A stretch of 34,352 nucleotides of DNA from Streptococcus ovuberis (GCF_012396585.1 NZ_JAAXPR010000024.1:1-34352); one strand, 5' to 3'; shown: positions 7,713 to 18,892, numbered from the stretch's first letter. The notes: generated by a model from the sequence alone, not told the origin. Numbers and translations are program-made.

Positions 7713-8955
7713 CAAGGAAGATTACAAGGCCTTTGATACCGACCTTTGGTCAGCTATCGAAGCAGAAGAGCAGCGCCAGCAAAATAACATTGAGCTGATT
7801 GCGTCTGAAAACGTGGTGTCTAAGGCAGTTATGGCTGCGCAAGGATCCATTTTGACCAACAAATACGCAGAGGGCTACCCAGCTAAGCGCTACTATGGTG
7901 GCACAGAAGTGGTTGATGTGATTGAAAATCTGGCGATTGAGCGGGCCAAGGAAATTTTTGGGGCTCAGTTTGCCAATGTTCAGCCTCACTCTGGCAGTCA
8001 AGCCAACGCAGCGGCTTACATGGCGCTGATTGAGCCAGGCGATACAGTGCTAGGGATGGACTTGTCTGCGGGCGGGCATTTGACCCACGGGTCTCCCGTC
8101 AACTTCTCTGGAAAATCGTACAACTTCGTGGCCTATGGTGTGGACAAGGAGACTGAGCAGTTAGACTATGCCGCCATTTTAGAGCGCGCCAAAGAAGTGC
8201 GCCCTAAACTCATCGTAGCAGGCGCTTCTGCCTATTCCCGTACGATTGATTTTGCCAAATTCCGTGAGATTGCAGATAGCGTCGGTGCCAAGTTGATGGT
8301 GGATATGGCACATATTGCTGGTCTTGTCGCTGCTGGTCTTCACCCAAGTCCTGTTCCGTATGCAGATGTAGTGACCTCTACCACCCACAAGACCCTTCGT
8401 GGTCCTCGTGGCGGTCTGATTTTGACCAATGACGAAGAGTTGGCCAAGAAAATCAATTCCGCAGTCTTTCCAGGACTTCAAGGCGGTCCTCTTGAGCATG
8501 TCATTGCAGCAAAAGCTGTCGCTTTCAAGGAAAATCTAGACCCTACTTTCAAGGAATACGCTCAGAATGTCATTAGGAACTGTCAGGCTATGGCAGGTGT
8601 CTTCAACCAGCACGAAAAATTCCGTGTTATTTCAGGTGGAACGGACAATCATGTCTTCCTTGTGGATGTGACCAAGGTCGTGGAAAATGGCAAGGTCGCC
8701 CAAAACCTCTTAGATGAAGTCAGCATTACCCTCAACAAAAATTCTATTCCATTTGAAACCCTGTCACCTTTCAAGACATCTGGTATCCGTATTGGCACGG
8801 CAGCAGTAACGGCACGCGGTTTTGGAGTGGAGGAGTGTCGTAAGGTCGCTGAACTCATCATCAAAGCCCTTGAGCATGCTGATCAAGAAGCCGTTCTTGA
8901 GGAAGTCCGTCAAGAAGTGCTTGCCTTGACCAATGCGTTTCCTCTTTATCCTTAA
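7702..8955 (+). CDS. glyA: Serine hydroxymethyltransferase
   Basis: PLP enzyme converting serine and tetrahydrofolate to glycine and 5,10-methylene-THF. 417 residues, full length. The PLP lysine is Lys230 in [14 protein letters not shown]. Other signatures are [26 protein letters not shown] and [14 protein letters not shown] lies 7 nt before the ATG. It supplies the methylene-THF that thymidylate synthase needs, the de novo alternative to the tdk salvage route at the start of the cluster. A terminator follows at 8962. Confidence 0.98.
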   Translation: MIFDKEDYKAFDTDLWSAIEAEEQRQQNNIELIASENVVSKAVMAAQGSILTNKYAEGYPAKRYYGGTEVVDVIENLAIERAKEIFGAQFANVQPHSGSQANAAAYMALIEPGDTVLGMDLSAGGHLTHGSPVNFSGKSYNFVAYGVDKETEQLDYAAILERAKEVRPKLIVAGASAYSRTIDFAKFREIADSVGAKLMVDMAHIAGLVAAGLHPSPVPYADVVTSTTHKTLRGPRGGLILTNDEELAKKINSAVFPGLQGGPLEHVIAAKAVAFKENLDPTFKEYAQNVIRNCQAMAGVFNQHEKFRVISGGTDNHVFLVDVTKVVENGKVAQNLLDEVSITLNKNSIPFETLSPFKTSGIRIGTAAVTARGFGVEECRKVAELIIKALEHADQEAVLEEVRQEVLALTNAFPLYP

Positions 8956-8961
8956 TCCTCG

Positions 8962-8995
8962 AAAGACACCCTTGTGGGCTGTCTTTTTATTTTCT
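8962..8995 (+). terminator. Intrinsic terminator after glyA
   Basis: Stem AAGACA-CCC/GGG-(c)-TGTCTT around TTGT, followed by TTTTATTTTC. Confidence 0.75.
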
Positions 8996-8999
8996 TTTA

Positions 9000-9008
9000 T
9001 GGTACAAT
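9000..9008 (+). promoter_or_regulatory. Extended -10 promoter for the nucleoid-protein gene
   Basis: TGG-TACAAT about 55 bp before the start at 9063, right after the glyA terminator. The -35 is poor. Confidence 0.5.
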
Positions 9009-9062
9009 AGCAGAGCAACTTTTGAGTTTTAAAGAAGAGAGACAGTAAAATTAGAGGTAAGT

Positions 9063-10040
9063 ATGTTAGATATCTATATCAAAAAAATGATCATTCACCA
9101 GTTTACACCTGACGATACGGAGTTGCTATTGGCAGAGCAACCTTTGACTTTGACGCCGCGTTTGGACGAGTATTTCCGGAAAAAACTGAGCAGGGTCTTT
9201 TCAGATGAGGCAAAGCGTGGGCAGTTCGCCGCAGACAATGCGTTCTTGAGTCTTCTGAGTGATGATCGGTATGAAACCTCCATCAAGATAGCACAGCTCT
9301 GGAAAGAAGAGTTTGTCATCAGCGAGAATCAGAAAACCAATGACTTGGTCTTTTTGGATTTTGACAAAGATGGACAGCCGTATTTTGCCTTCTTGCGCCT
9401 GACTCTCAAGGAAAATCTGATTCACAGCTCGGTAGATAGCGACAAGCCGATTCAGATGACGACCAATAACCTCCCATCGGCAGCCCAAACGCCTGATGAG
9501 GCTCTGGTTATCAATCTGGACACCCGTGATTATTACCTCATAGAGAAGCGGATTAAGCACAATGGCGCCTTTGCCAATTATTTTTCTGAAAATCTCCTTG
9601 CGGTGGCCCCTGAGCAGTCGGTCAAAAAATCCATCAAGCTCATGGAGCAGACGGCGCAGAAGATTGCGGACAACTTCAACCAAGACGACTTTGCCTTCCA
9701 GTCCAAGATGAAATCTGCTCTGCATAAATCCTTGGAGGCAGGTGATAGTTTATCACCAGAAACTTTGGCAGACCAGCTCTTTGATGACAATCTGACAGCA
9801 CGGCTGACCTTTGTTGATCAGGTTAAGGAGAGTATCCCAGAACCAATTAAATTGACTGATATCGACGCTTCACGCCAGCTCAAGAAGTTAGAAAACCAAA
9901 AGCTGTCTTTATCCAATGGGATTGAATTAATTGTCCCCAATCGAGTTTATGAGGATGCTGAATCGGTTGAGTTTATCCAGAACGAAGATGGAACCTACTC
10001 CATTCTCATTAAAAATATTGAAGCGATTGAGGCAAAGTAA
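9063..10040 (+). CDS. Nucleoid-associated protein (YejK/NdpA family)
   Basis: 325 residues starting MLDIYIKKMIIHQFTPDDTE, the characteristic start of the 37-kDa nucleoid-associated family. The family binds double-stranded DNA; its role in Gram-positives is not established. The middle contains LVFLDFDKDGQPYFAFLRL and the C-terminus GIELIVPNRVYEDAESVEF. AGAGG is 5 nt before the ATG. The stop and the next start overlap as TAATG. Confidence 0.85.
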   Translation: MLDIYIKKMIIHQFTPDDTELLLAEQPLTLTPRLDEYFRKKLSRVFSDEAKRGQFAADNAFLSLLSDDRYETSIKIAQLWKEEFVISENQKTNDLVFLDFDKDGQPYFAFLRLTLKENLIHSSVDSDKPIQMTTNNLPSAAQTPDEALVINLDTRDYYLIEKRIKHNGAFANYFSENLLAVAPEQSVKKSIKLMEQTAQKIADNFNQDDFAFQSKMKSALHKSLEAGDSLSPETLADQLFDDNLTARLTFVDQVKESIPEPIKLTDIDASRQLKKLENQKLSLSNGIELIVPNRVYEDAESVEFIQNEDGTYSILIKNIEAIEAK

Positions 10041-10642
10041 TGTTCAAGAAAATAAGACGACTGATCTTGCTCGTTTTGTTGCTGGTCATCGGTTTTAAGG
10101 CCTATGAGATCCGCCAAGATGTCAAGCATGTCATGACCTATGAGCCCCTGGTGGTAGAAGTATTGACGGAGATGGGCAGTCAAGCTGATCCACAGTTGAT
10201 TTTGGCGATGATTTATACCGAAACTAAGGGAAAGACAGATGATGTGATGCAATCCAGTGAAAGCTTAACGGGAACGGCTAACACCATTACAGATAGTAAG
10301 TCTAGTATCCGGCAGGGAGTAGAAGTTTTGGCGAAACATATTGCCTATGCAGAAGAATTGGGGTTGGACCAATGGACAGCTGTTCAAGCTTACAATTTTG
10401 GCAGTTCTTATATAGATTATGTCAAACAAAATGGAGGGCAAAACTTAATCAAGGTGGCCAAGGCATATTCTAGAGATGTTGTAGCTCCTAGTTTAGGCAA
10501 TACGACTGGTCAAACCTATAGTTACCACCATCCCGTGGCCCTTTTGCATGGTGGAGAGCTCTATGTTAATGGCGGCAATATTTACTATTCGAGACAAGTT
10601 CGCATTAATCAATACCTTATGACAATCATGACTTGGTTTTGA
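10040..10642 (+). CDS. Membrane-anchored lysozyme-like protein (PvaA-like)
   Basis: 200 residues. The N-terminal KKIRR is followed by a hydrophobic helix (about 7-20), giving an uncleaved signal anchor. The extracellular part has the transglycosylase-like fold of the bacteriophage-T4-lysozyme-like family: LILAMIYTETKGK carries the presumed catalytic Glu, followed by DVMQSSES, SIRQGVEVLAKHI and AVQAYNFGSSYIDYV. It matches my memory of pneumococcal vaccine antigen A, which sits in the same place. It is probably a peptidoglycan-active enzyme. Coupled to the upstream gene by TAATG. Confidence 0.85.
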   Translation: MFKKIRRLILLVLLLVIGFKAYEIRQDVKHVMTYEPLVVEVLTEMGSQADPQLILAMIYTETKGKTDDVMQSSESLTGTANTITDSKSSIRQGVEVLAKHIAYAEELGLDQWTAVQAYNFGSSYIDYVKQNGGQNLIKVAKAYSRDVVAPSLGNTTGQTYSYHHPVALLHGGELYVNGGNIYYSRQVRINQYLMTIMTWF

Positions 10643-10676
10643 CCAGCTCATGATTTTTCGTTTTAGCTTTATAATT

Positions 10677-10685
10677 TGGTATAAT
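10677..10685 (+). promoter_or_regulatory. Extended -10 promoter of dnaE
   Basis: TGG-TATAAT about 65 bp before dnaE. No clear -35. Confidence 0.55.
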
Positions 10686-10750
10686 ATAAGCGATACGATT
10701 TAGCGTGAAAACAGATTAGAAACGATTGGTTTAGAGAGGAAGTGGTGGCA

Positions 10751-13700
10751 ATGGTTGTTCAACTAGATACCAAGACAGTTTATACCTTTATGGATAGTGT
10801 TATCGGAATTGAAACCTATGTCAATCGTGCCAAAGCGATGGGGTACCAGGCCCTAGGCATAATGGATATTGACAACATGTATGGCGCCTATCACTTTCTT
10901 AAAGCCTGTCAAAAAGTGGGTATTCAGCCGATTTTAGGAGTGGAACTTACTCTGATTTTTCAAGATCATCCGTTAAAAGTTTATGTTCTTGCTCAGGATA
11001 CGACAGCTTATCGGTTCTTACTAAAATTATCCACTCAAAAAATGCTGGGGGAATCTTCCTTGGAAGCGTTCCGCCCCTTTTTAGAACACCTTTGCATCAT
11101 TTTGCCCTATGCAGATGGGATAGATGATCTTGATTTGGGCCTGCCTTTTTACCTTGGTGTCTTTAAAGATACACCGATAGAATCATTTAAGCACCCTATT
11201 TTACCCCTACATACCGTACGTTACTTTGAAGAGAGTGACCGTCAGGTGCTTCATATGCTTCATGCCATTAGAGATAACCAGCTCTTGCAAGAGACACCAC
11301 CTATCTTGACAGAGGAACGTTTCCTACCTCCACAAGCTTTGACCGCAGCGTTTGAAGAACGTTTCCCACAAGCTTTGGTCAATTTACAAGAACTCGTCCA
11401 AACGATATCCTATCAGTTGCCAGGTGAGTTAGTTTTGCCACGATTCAATCGCGAACGTCCAGCTGTTGAAGAATTGAGGGAACGCACCTATGCAGGTTTG
11501 CAGGAAAAAGGACTGACCACTAAAATCTACCAGGAGCGGTTGGAAAAAGAGTTATCGGTTATTCATCAAATGGGGTTCGATGACTATTTTTTAATTGTTT
11601 GGGATTTGTTGCGGTTTGGTCGCAGTCAGGGGTATTATATGGGAATGGGGCGCGGCTCGGCTGCAGGAAGTCTCGTAGCTTACGCTTTAGACATTACAGG
11701 TATTGACCCTGTTTCGAAAAACCTTCTTTTTGAACGGTTCTTGAATGTAGAACGTTTTAGCTTACCAGATATTGACATTGATTTACCCGATGTTTACCGA
11801 CCAGAATTTCTCCGCTATGTACGCAAGAAGTATGGAAGTCAACACGCTGCCCAAATCGTGACTTTTTCAACTTTTGGAGCCAAACAGGCTCTTAGAGATG
11901 TGTTTAAACGCTATGGTCTGGCAGAGCATGAATTGACCAATTTAACACGAAAAATTAGCTTTAGAGACAGCTTGGCTTCTGCCTATGAGCGGAACGCGAG
12001 CCTAAGACAGATCATTGTTAGTAAACCAGAGTATCAACGGGCTTTTCAGCTAGCCCAAGCTATTGAGGGGCAACCAAGACAAACTTCCATTCATGCGGCA
12101 GGGGTGGTCATGAGTGACCAAGATCTGACCGATCGAATTCCTCTTAAGTGGGGGGAGGAAATGCTCTTAACCCAATATGATGCACATGGTGTGGAAGCTA
12201 ATGGCCTATTAAAAATGGATTTTTTGGGGCTCAGAAATCTAACTTTTGTGCAAAGGATGCAGGAGCGCGTGGCGGAGAAGTACGGACAACTTATCGATAT
12301 TGCTAAGATAAACTTGGAAGATCCGGAAACCTTGGCGCTATTTGCTCGTGGTCAAACCAAGGGCATCTTTCAGTTTGAAGCTGCAGGAGCTATCTCTCTA
12401 CTCAAGCGAGTCAAGCCAACTTGTTTTGAGGACGTCGTTGCAACAACATCGCTTAATCGTCCAGGAGCTAGTGATTATATTGATAATTTCATCAAGCGAC
12501 GCAGGGGGCAAGAGAGAATTGATTTGCTGGATCCTGTGATTGCTGATATTTTAGAGTCAACCTATGGCATTATGCTTTATCAGGAGCAGGTCATGCAAAT
12601 AGCCCAGCGTTTTGCTGGTTTTAGCCTAGGGAAGGCCGATATTTTAAGGAGGGCTATGGGCAAGAAAAAGCCTGAGGAGATGAAGGCCATGACAGACGAG
12701 TTTCTGGCGGGTGCTCTGGCGCTTGGACATAGTGAGTCCAAGGCTAGGCAAATTTTTGCCATGATGGAGAAGTTTGCAGGTTATGGATTTAACCGTTCCC
12801 ATGCCTATGCTTATTCGGCCTTGGCTTTTCAGTTGGCTTATTTCAAGGCGCATTTTCCAGATGTTTTCTTTGATGTTATGCTTAATTTTTCAAGCAGTGA
12901 TTACATTGAGGATGCGCTCCATTTTGGTTTCAAGGTGGCCAAGCTCCATCTCAATACAGTGCCATACTACGATAAATTTGACCAAGGAGCTATTCACTTA
13001 GGCTTGAAAAATATTAAAGGTCTCTCTAAAGAATTTGCTCACTGGTTGATTGAAAATCGCCCCTTTCATAGTATTGAAGAGTTTATGAGGCGCTTACCAG
13101 ATCAATATGCTAAGTCGACTCAGATAGAACCATTGATTAAAATTGGCCTCTTTGATCCGTTTGAATCTAATCGGCACAAAGTTCTTAGCAATTACCAAGG
13201 CCTCAGAGAGCATAATAAGCTAGGTCAGGCCAACCTCTTTGATGACAATCCAGATATGGCATATAGTTGGGTAGAGATTGATGATTTTACAGAGATGGAG
13301 AAATTTCACCAAGAACAAGAAATCATGGGAATTGGTCTGAGTCCCCATCCGCTGATTCAGTTGTCCAAGGAGGCCGCTCTGCCTCATACTCCGATTCGGG
13401 ACCTAGTAGCAGAAGGGCGTAGCACTGTATTGGCTGAATTCTTAGGCGGTAACGTCATCCGTACCAAAAAAGGAGAACAAATGGCTTTTCTTAAGGTTAG
13501 CGATACCCAAAATATCCTAGAGATAACAGTTTTCCCAGAAGCCTATCGCCAATGGTACCATCATCTGACAGAAGGAGGATTCTATTATTTTTCAGGGAAA
13601 ATGCAAGAGCGCGATGGTCAGTTGCAGATGCTCTTAGACCACGTAGAAGAGCTCCCCACGGAGAAGTTTTGGATCCAGTTGGATAATCACAGCCTAGATC

Positions 13701-13864
13701 GGGCGGTAGCTGACGTTTTACAGCAATTTTCAGGACCTATCCCAGTCGTTTTGCGCTACAAGGAGACGAAGGAAACCTTATTGCCTAAGTACTTAGGTGT
13801 TCAAAAAACGGATACCTTGATAGAAGCTTTAGAAGCGCTAAACGTGAAAACGATTTTTTACTAA
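10751..13864 (+). CDS. dnaE: DNA polymerase III subunit alpha, DnaE type
   Basis: Replicative C-family polymerase. In low-GC Gram-positives DnaE extends primers before PolC takes over. 1037 residues. AGAGGA lies about 9 nt before ATG 10751; the GTG at 10742 is too close to it. Domains: an N-terminal PHP-like domain in which the usual HxHxH start is replaced by QLDTKTVY; a palm with GRGSAAGSLVAYAL and catalytic aspartates in PDIDIDLPD (Asp342, Asp344), and a third in KMDFLGLRNLT; an HhH-type GFNRSHAYAYSALAFQLAYFKAHFP region; and a C-terminal OB fold (VLAEFLGGNV..FLKVSD). No exonuclease insert is present, as expected for DnaE. Confidence 0.97.
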   Translation: MVVQLDTKTVYTFMDSVIGIETYVNRAKAMGYQALGIMDIDNMYGAYHFLKACQKVGIQPILGVELTLIFQDHPLKVYVLAQDTTAYRFLLKLSTQKMLGESSLEAFRPFLEHLCIILPYADGIDDLDLGLPFYLGVFKDTPIESFKHPILPLHTVRYFEESDRQVLHMLHAIRDNQLLQETPPILTEERFLPPQALTAAFEERFPQALVNLQELVQTISYQLPGELVLPRFNRERPAVEELRERTYAGLQEKGLTTKIYQERLEKELSVIHQMGFDDYFLIVWDLLRFGRSQGYYMGMGRGSAAGSLVAYALDITGIDPVSKNLLFERFLNVERFSLPDIDIDLPDVYRPEFLRYVRKKYGSQHAAQIVTFSTFGAKQALRDVFKRYGLAEHELTNLTRKISFRDSLASAYERNASLRQIIVSKPEYQRAFQLAQAIEGQPRQTSIHAAGVVMSDQDLTDRIPLKWGEEMLLTQYDAHGVEANGLLKMDFLGLRNLTFVQRMQERVAEKYGQLIDIAKINLEDPETLALFARGQTKGIFQFEAAGAISLLKRVKPTCFEDVVATTSLNRPGASDYIDNFIKRRRGQERIDLLDPVIADILESTYGIMLYQEQVMQIAQRFAGFSLGKADILRRAMGKKKPEEMKAMTDEFLAGALALGHSESKARQIFAMMEKFAGYGFNRSHAYAYSALAFQLAYFKAHFPDVFFDVMLNFSSSDYIEDALHFGFKVAKLHLNTVPYYDKFDQGAIHLGLKNIKGLSKEFAHWLIENRPFHSIEEFMRRLPDQYAKSTQIEPLIKIGLFDPFESNRHKVLSNYQGLREHNKLGQANLFDDNPDMAYSWVEIDDFTEMEKFHQEQEIMGIGLSPHPLIQLSKEAALPHTPIRDLVAEGRSTVLAEFLGGNVIRTKKGEQMAFLKVSDTQNILEITVFPEAYRQWYHHLTEGGFYYFSGKMQERDGQLQMLLDHVEELPTEKFWIQLDNHSLDRAVADVLQQFSGPIPVVLRYKETKETLLPKYLGVQKTDTLIEALEALNVKTIFY

Positions 13865-13900
13865 AAAAACCGGAAATAGCCAGCAAAACCAAGCGAATTA

Positions 13901-13909
13901 TGATATAAT
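13901..13909 (+). promoter_or_regulatory. Extended -10 promoter of pfkA-pyk
   Basis: TGA-TATAAT about 40 bp before pfkA. No convincing cre site nearby. Confidence 0.6.
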
Positions 13910-13920
13910 GAATAAGTTAG

Positions 13921-14958
<1,038 letters not shown>

Positions 14959-15015
14959 TCATTAATATATAACAAGTGCCCTAAGGGCTAGAACAAAAAG
15001 GAGACTATCTAACCT

Positions 15016-16521
15016 ATGAACAAACGTGTCAAAATCGTTGCAACCCTCGGACCTGCGGTAGAAACCCGTGGTGGTAAGAAATATGGGGAATCCGGCTACT
15101 GGGGAGAACCATTGGATGTGGAAACCTCTGCACAAACCATCGCGAAATTGATTGAAGAAGGCGCAAATACTTTCCGTTTCAATTTCTCACATGGGGACCA
15201 TGCAGAGCAAGGTGCTCGTATGGCAACGGTTCGCCGTGCTGAAGAGATTGCTGGGCGTAAAGTTGGTTTCCTCTTGGATACCAAGGGACCTGAAATCCGT
15301 ACAGAAGTTTTTGAAGGTGGAGAAGATTTCTTTGCCTACACAACTGGTGAAGTGATTCGTGTTGCTACTAAACAAGGTCTCAAGTCAACTCGCGAAGTGA
15401 TTGCTCTGAACGTTGCTGGTGGTCTGGATGTTTATGACGATGTTGAAGTCGGCAAGCAAATCTTGGTTGATGACGGTAAGCTTGGTCTGACAGTTATCGA
15501 CAAAGATATCGCAACTCATGAGTTCATCGTAAAAGTTGAAAATGATGGTCTTATTGGTAAGCAAAAAGGGGTGAATATTCCTTACACCAACATTCCTTTC
15601 CCTGCACTTGCAGAGCGTGATGATTCAGATATTCGCTTCGGTCTTGAAAATGGGTTGAACTTCATCGCTATTTCGTTCGTACGTACAGCTAATGATGTTA
15701 ATGCGGTTCGTGAAATCTGTAAAGAAACAGGTAACGAGCATGTCCGTCTTTTTGCTAAAATCGAAAACCAGCAAGGGATTGATAATTTGGATGAAATCAT
15801 TGAAGCTTCTGATGGTATCATGATTGCCCGTGGTGATATGGGGATTGAAGTACCATTTGAAATGGTTCCAGTTTATCAAAAGATGATTATTACAAAAGTG
15901 AATGCTGCTGGTAAAGTTGTAATCACTGCGACCAACATGCTTGAAACCATGACTGAAAAACCTCGTGCGACACGTTCAGAAGTATCTGATGTCTTCAACG
16001 CGGTTATTGACGGTACTGATGCGACCATGCTTTCTGGTGAATCTGCAAATGGTAAATACCCAGTTGAGTCTGTTCGTACCATGGCAACAATTGCTAAAAA
16101 TGCTCAAGGGCTTTTGAATGAATATGGCCGTTTAGACTCCTCTGAATTTGAACGTTCAGGTAAGACAGAAGTGATTGCTTCAGCGGTTAAAGACGCTTGC
16201 CATTCGATGGATATCAAATTGGTTGTCACTGTGACAGAAACAGGCTATACGGCACGTGCTATTTCAAAATACCGTCCAGATGCAGATATCTTAGCGGTTA
16301 CCTTTGATGAGTTAACACAACGTAGCTTGACGCTTAACTGGGGGGTTATCCCGATTATTACTGACCGTCCAGACACTACAGATGACATGTTTGAGTTGGC
16401 AGAAAGAGAAGCCCTTAAGGCTGGATTGGTATCATCTGGTGATAATATTATTATTGTTGCTGGTGTACCAGTTGGTGTTGCAGGGTCTACCAATACTATG
16501 CGTGTCCGTACAGTTCGTTAA
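15016..16521 (+). CDS. pyk: Pyruvate kinase
   Basis: Converts PEP and ADP to pyruvate and ATP. 501 residues, the normal streptococcal length. Signatures are VATLGPA, RFNFSHGDH, GFLLDTKGPEIRTE, the active-site lysine region LFAKIENQQG, ARGDMGIEVP and MLSGESANGKYP. The C-terminal regulatory domain is complete to TNTMRVRTVR. AAAGGAG is about 12 nt before the ATG, rather far. The intergenic GCCCTAAGGGC palindrome may affect processing of the pfkA-pyk mRNA. Confidence 0.98.
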   Translation: MNKRVKIVATLGPAVETRGGKKYGESGYWGEPLDVETSAQTIAKLIEEGANTFRFNFSHGDHAEQGARMATVRRAEEIAGRKVGFLLDTKGPEIRTEVFEGGEDFFAYTTGEVIRVATKQGLKSTREVIALNVAGGLDVYDDVEVGKQILVDDGKLGLTVIDKDIATHEFIVKVENDGLIGKQKGVNIPYTNIPFPALAERDDSDIRFGLENGLNFIAISFVRTANDVNAVREICKETGNEHVRLFAKIENQQGIDNLDEIIEASDGIMIARGDMGIEVPFEMVPVYQKMIITKVNAAGKVVITATNMLETMTEKPRATRSEVSDVFNAVIDGTDATMLSGESANGKYPVESVRTMATIAKNAQGLLNEYGRLDSSEFERSGKTEVIASAVKDACHSMDIKLVVTVTETGYTARAISKYRPDADILAVTFDELTQRSLTLNWGVIPIITDRPDTTDDMFELAEREALKAGLVSSGDNIIIVAGVPVGVAGSTNTMRVRTVR

Positions 16522-16543
16522 TTCCTTTTCTTAAAGAATGAAA

Positions 16544-16584
16544 AACCTCTTCTTGACAGATGTTCAAGAGGAGGTTGCTTTTTT
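16544..16584 (+). terminator. Strong bidirectional terminator between pyk and manA
   Basis: 13-bp stem AACCTCTTCTTGA (16544-16556)/TCAAGAGGAGGTT (16564-16576) with one G-U pair, then GCTTTTTT. The flanking A-run gives a T-run on the other strand, so it can also end the convergent manA transcript. Confidence 0.85.
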
Positions 16585-16604
16585 AAAAAAGAGATGGTAT
16601 TAGT

Positions 16605-17555
16605 TTAAGTATGGCTGATAATGAGCGAAAGGTTTCCCTTGTAGGCCCACTCTGAAATAGCATTGGTCAGGATGAAGTGATCGCCTTTTTGGATTGGATA
16701 TTCCTGGCCATGACAGTGGAGGCTCCCTGCACCATCAATGACCGATACCAAGCTGTAAGGGGCGGTTTGATGGGCGGTTACTGGTCCGTCAATATCCCAT
16801 TTCTCAACTGTAAAAAAGGGGTTTGACACCAAGGTGGTTAAAAACAGGTGATCAATGCGGACATGGCTGGGTGTGCTGTTTTGTGGTTTCTCTATATTGA
16901 GCACATCTAAGGATTGGTTGATATGAAGTGGTCGAGGATTTCCTAGATCATCCAAACGATCAAAGTCATAGACCCGGTAAGTCGTATCACTGGACTGCTG
17001 TGTCTCTAAAATGACAATACCAGGGCCGATAGCATGAAGAGTACCGCTAGGAACATAGAAAAAGTCACCTGTCTGGACAGGAGTATACGTAAGTAACTGA
17101 TTCCAATCGCCGTCAGCAATTTTTTCGGCTAATTCCTCACGACTCTGGGCTTGATGGCCATAGATAATCCGGGCACCAGGATCTGCGTGCAGCACATACC
17201 AGCACTCGGTTTTTCCGAGCTCTCCTTCATGCTCTAGAGCGTAGGTGTCATCTGGATGGACTTGGACGCTTAGCCATTCATTGGCATCCAAAATTTTGGT
17301 TAAAAGCGGAAAGACAGGACTAGCTGGATAGCCAAAGAGTTCAGGAAAATCACGGTAGATCTGATCTAGGCTTTGTCCTGCTAAGGGACCATTCATAACA
17401 GTGGAAGGCCCATTGGGATGAGCTGAAATTGCCCAGTATTCACCTGTTGTTTCGCTAGGAATATCGTAGTTAAAGAGTTTTCGTAGTCGATTTCCTCCCC
17501 AAATTTTCTCATGCATGGTTGATTGTAAAAAGAGGGGCTCAGTTATTCTTTCCAT
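16605..17555 (-). CDS. manA: Mannose-6-phosphate isomerase, class I
   Basis: Interconverts mannose-6-phosphate and fructose-6-phosphate. 316 residues, the short Firmicutes form. Zinc-site features are VQVHPDD (His), GKTECWYVL (Glu) and PSGTLHAIGPG (His); the last is followed by ILETQQSSDTTYRVYDFDR with the catalytic Arg region. AAAGG precedes the ATG by about 10 nt. It is a monocistronic minus-strand gene feeding the glycolytic genes next to it. Confidence 0.96.
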   Translation of the reverse strand: MERITEPLFLQSTMHEKIWGGNRLRKLFNYDIPSETTGEYWAISAHPNGPSTVMNGPLAGQSLDQIYRDFPELFGYPASPVFPLLTKILDANEWLSVQVHPDDTYALEHEGELGKTECWYVLHADPGARIIYGHQAQSREELAEKIADGDWNQLLTYTPVQTGDFFYVPSGTLHAIGPGIVILETQQSSDTTYRVYDFDRLDDLGNPRPLHINQSLDVLNIEKPQNSTPSHVRIDHLFLTTLVSNPFFTVEKWDIDGPVTAHQTAPYSLVSVIDGAGSLHCHGQEYPIQKGDHFILTNAISEWAYKGNLSLIISHT

Positions 17556-17608
17556 ATTAAACTTACCTTTCCAAAATTAGAATAAACAGCACTGTATGGC
17601 CTTCTCAT

Positions 17609-17617
17609 ATGATACCA
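17609..17617 (-). promoter_or_regulatory. Extended -10 promoter of manA
   Basis: TGG-TATCAT on the minus strand, about 55 bp upstream of manA. Confidence 0.4.
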
Positions 17618-17691
17618 TATCCTTTTTGAGAAATAAACCGCTAGCTAAACTAGGTTAAGTTGTTTTGATGTTTTACCATTTATTGAAAGCT

Positions 17692-17721
17692 AAAAAACAG
17701 ATCTCCTTTTTAGGAGATCTG
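17692..17721 (-). terminator. Intrinsic terminator of msmK
   Basis: Stem CAGATCTCCT/AGGAGATCTG (17698-17707/17712-17721) followed on the minus strand by TTTTTT (17692-17697). Confidence 0.8.
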
Positions 17722-17758
17722 CACTCTTTAGGGATCCTAAAGATATCGTTAGCACTGA

Positions 17759-18892
17759 TTAACGGATTGCTTTTTCTGTCAGAGCATCAAAGAAGTGTGC
17801 TTTGTTCATGTTGAATGCTAGTGTGACAATTTCACCTGGTTGGTGGTAGTCGCGTGCATCTACGCGAGAGATGAATTCAGTGTCATCAATCTTGCTGTAC
17901 AACATGGTTTCTGCACCTAAAAGTTCAGAGACAACGACTTCAGAGTGAATAGTAGAATCGGCATAGGCTTCTAACTCAAGAGCAGAGGCTTTGACATCTT
18001 CTGGACGGATGCCAAAGATAATGTCTTTGCCATTATACCCTTGTTCTTCCAAAAGTTTACGCTTACCTTCAGGTAAGGTGATGTTGAAGTTGCGACCATT
18101 GCTTAGGACACCGTTTTCAAACTTAACATTGAAGAAGTTCATAGCTGGAGAACCGATAAAGCTGGCAACAAACTTGTTGGCTGGTTCATTATAGAGTTCT
18201 TGTGGGGTACCAATTTGTTCAACACGGCCAATTGTACCGGTTCCAGAAGGGTTCTTGGTAGAGCTCATGATAACGATACGGTCTGCCAAGGTCATAGCTT
18301 CTGTCTGGTCATGGGTAACGTAAATAGTAGTGGCACCGATACGACGATGGATTTTAGAGATTTCAGCACGCATGGAAACACGCAATTTAGCATCCAAGTT
18401 AGAGAGCGGCTCATCCATCAAGAAAACCTTAGCGTCACGCACGATGGCACGTCCCATTGCTACACGCTGGCGTTGACCACCAGACATGTCCGCAGGTTTA
18501 CGGTCTAACAATTCTGTTAGGCCAAGGATAGTAGCAGCTTCTTTCACACGGCGGTCGATGTCTTCCTTAGAATATTTACGCAATTTTAGACCGAAAGCCA
18601 TGTTGTCGTAAACGGTCATGTGTGGGTAAAGGGCATAGTTCTGGAAGACCATAGCGATATCACGATCTTTTGGAGCCACGTCGTTCATCAGTTGATCATC
18701 AATGTAAAACTCACCCTCTGTGATGTCTTCAAGACCAGCAATCATTCGGAGAGTTGTAGATTTTCCGCATCCAGAAGGACCAACAAAAACGATAAATTCT
18801 TTGTCCTTGATATCAAGGTTGAAATTTTCAACAGAGTAATGATCGCTGCGTTCATAGCGTTTATAGATATTGTTTAATTTGAGTTGGACCAT
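17759..18892 (-). CDS. msmK: Sugar ABC transporter ATP-binding protein MsmK
   Basis: 377 residues of the MalK/UgpC type. Walker A GPSGCGKST at 38-46, Q-loop in MVFQNYALYPHM, signature MSGGQRQRVAMGRA, Walker B VFLMDEPLSNLD, H-loop YVTHDQTEA, then the C-terminal OB-type regulatory domain (IIFGIRPEDV). No permease or binding-protein gene is nearby. That fits MsmK's known role as the shared ATPase of several streptococcal sugar importers. The start at 18892 is fixed by AAGGAGG 8 nt upstream; the longer frame to 18958 would cross the promoter. A cre-like site lies at its promoter. Confidence 0.95.
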   Translation of the reverse strand: MVQLKLNNIYKRYERSDHYSVENFNLDIKDKEFIVFVGPSGCGKSTTLRMIAGLEDITEGEFYIDDQLMNDVAPKDRDIAMVFQNYALYPHMTVYDNMAFGLKLRKYSKEDIDRRVKEAATILGLTELLDRKPADMSGGQRQRVAMGRAIVRDAKVFLMDEPLSNLDAKLRVSMRAEISKIHRRIGATTIYVTHDQTEAMTLADRIVIMSSTKNPSGTGTIGRVEQIGTPQELYNEPANKFVASFIGSPAMNFFNVKFENGVLSNGRNFNITLPEGKRKLLEEQGYNGKDIIFGIRPEDVKASALELEAYADSTIHSEVVVSELLGAETMLYSKIDDTEFISRVDARDYHQPGEIVTLAFNMNKAHFFDALTEKAIR

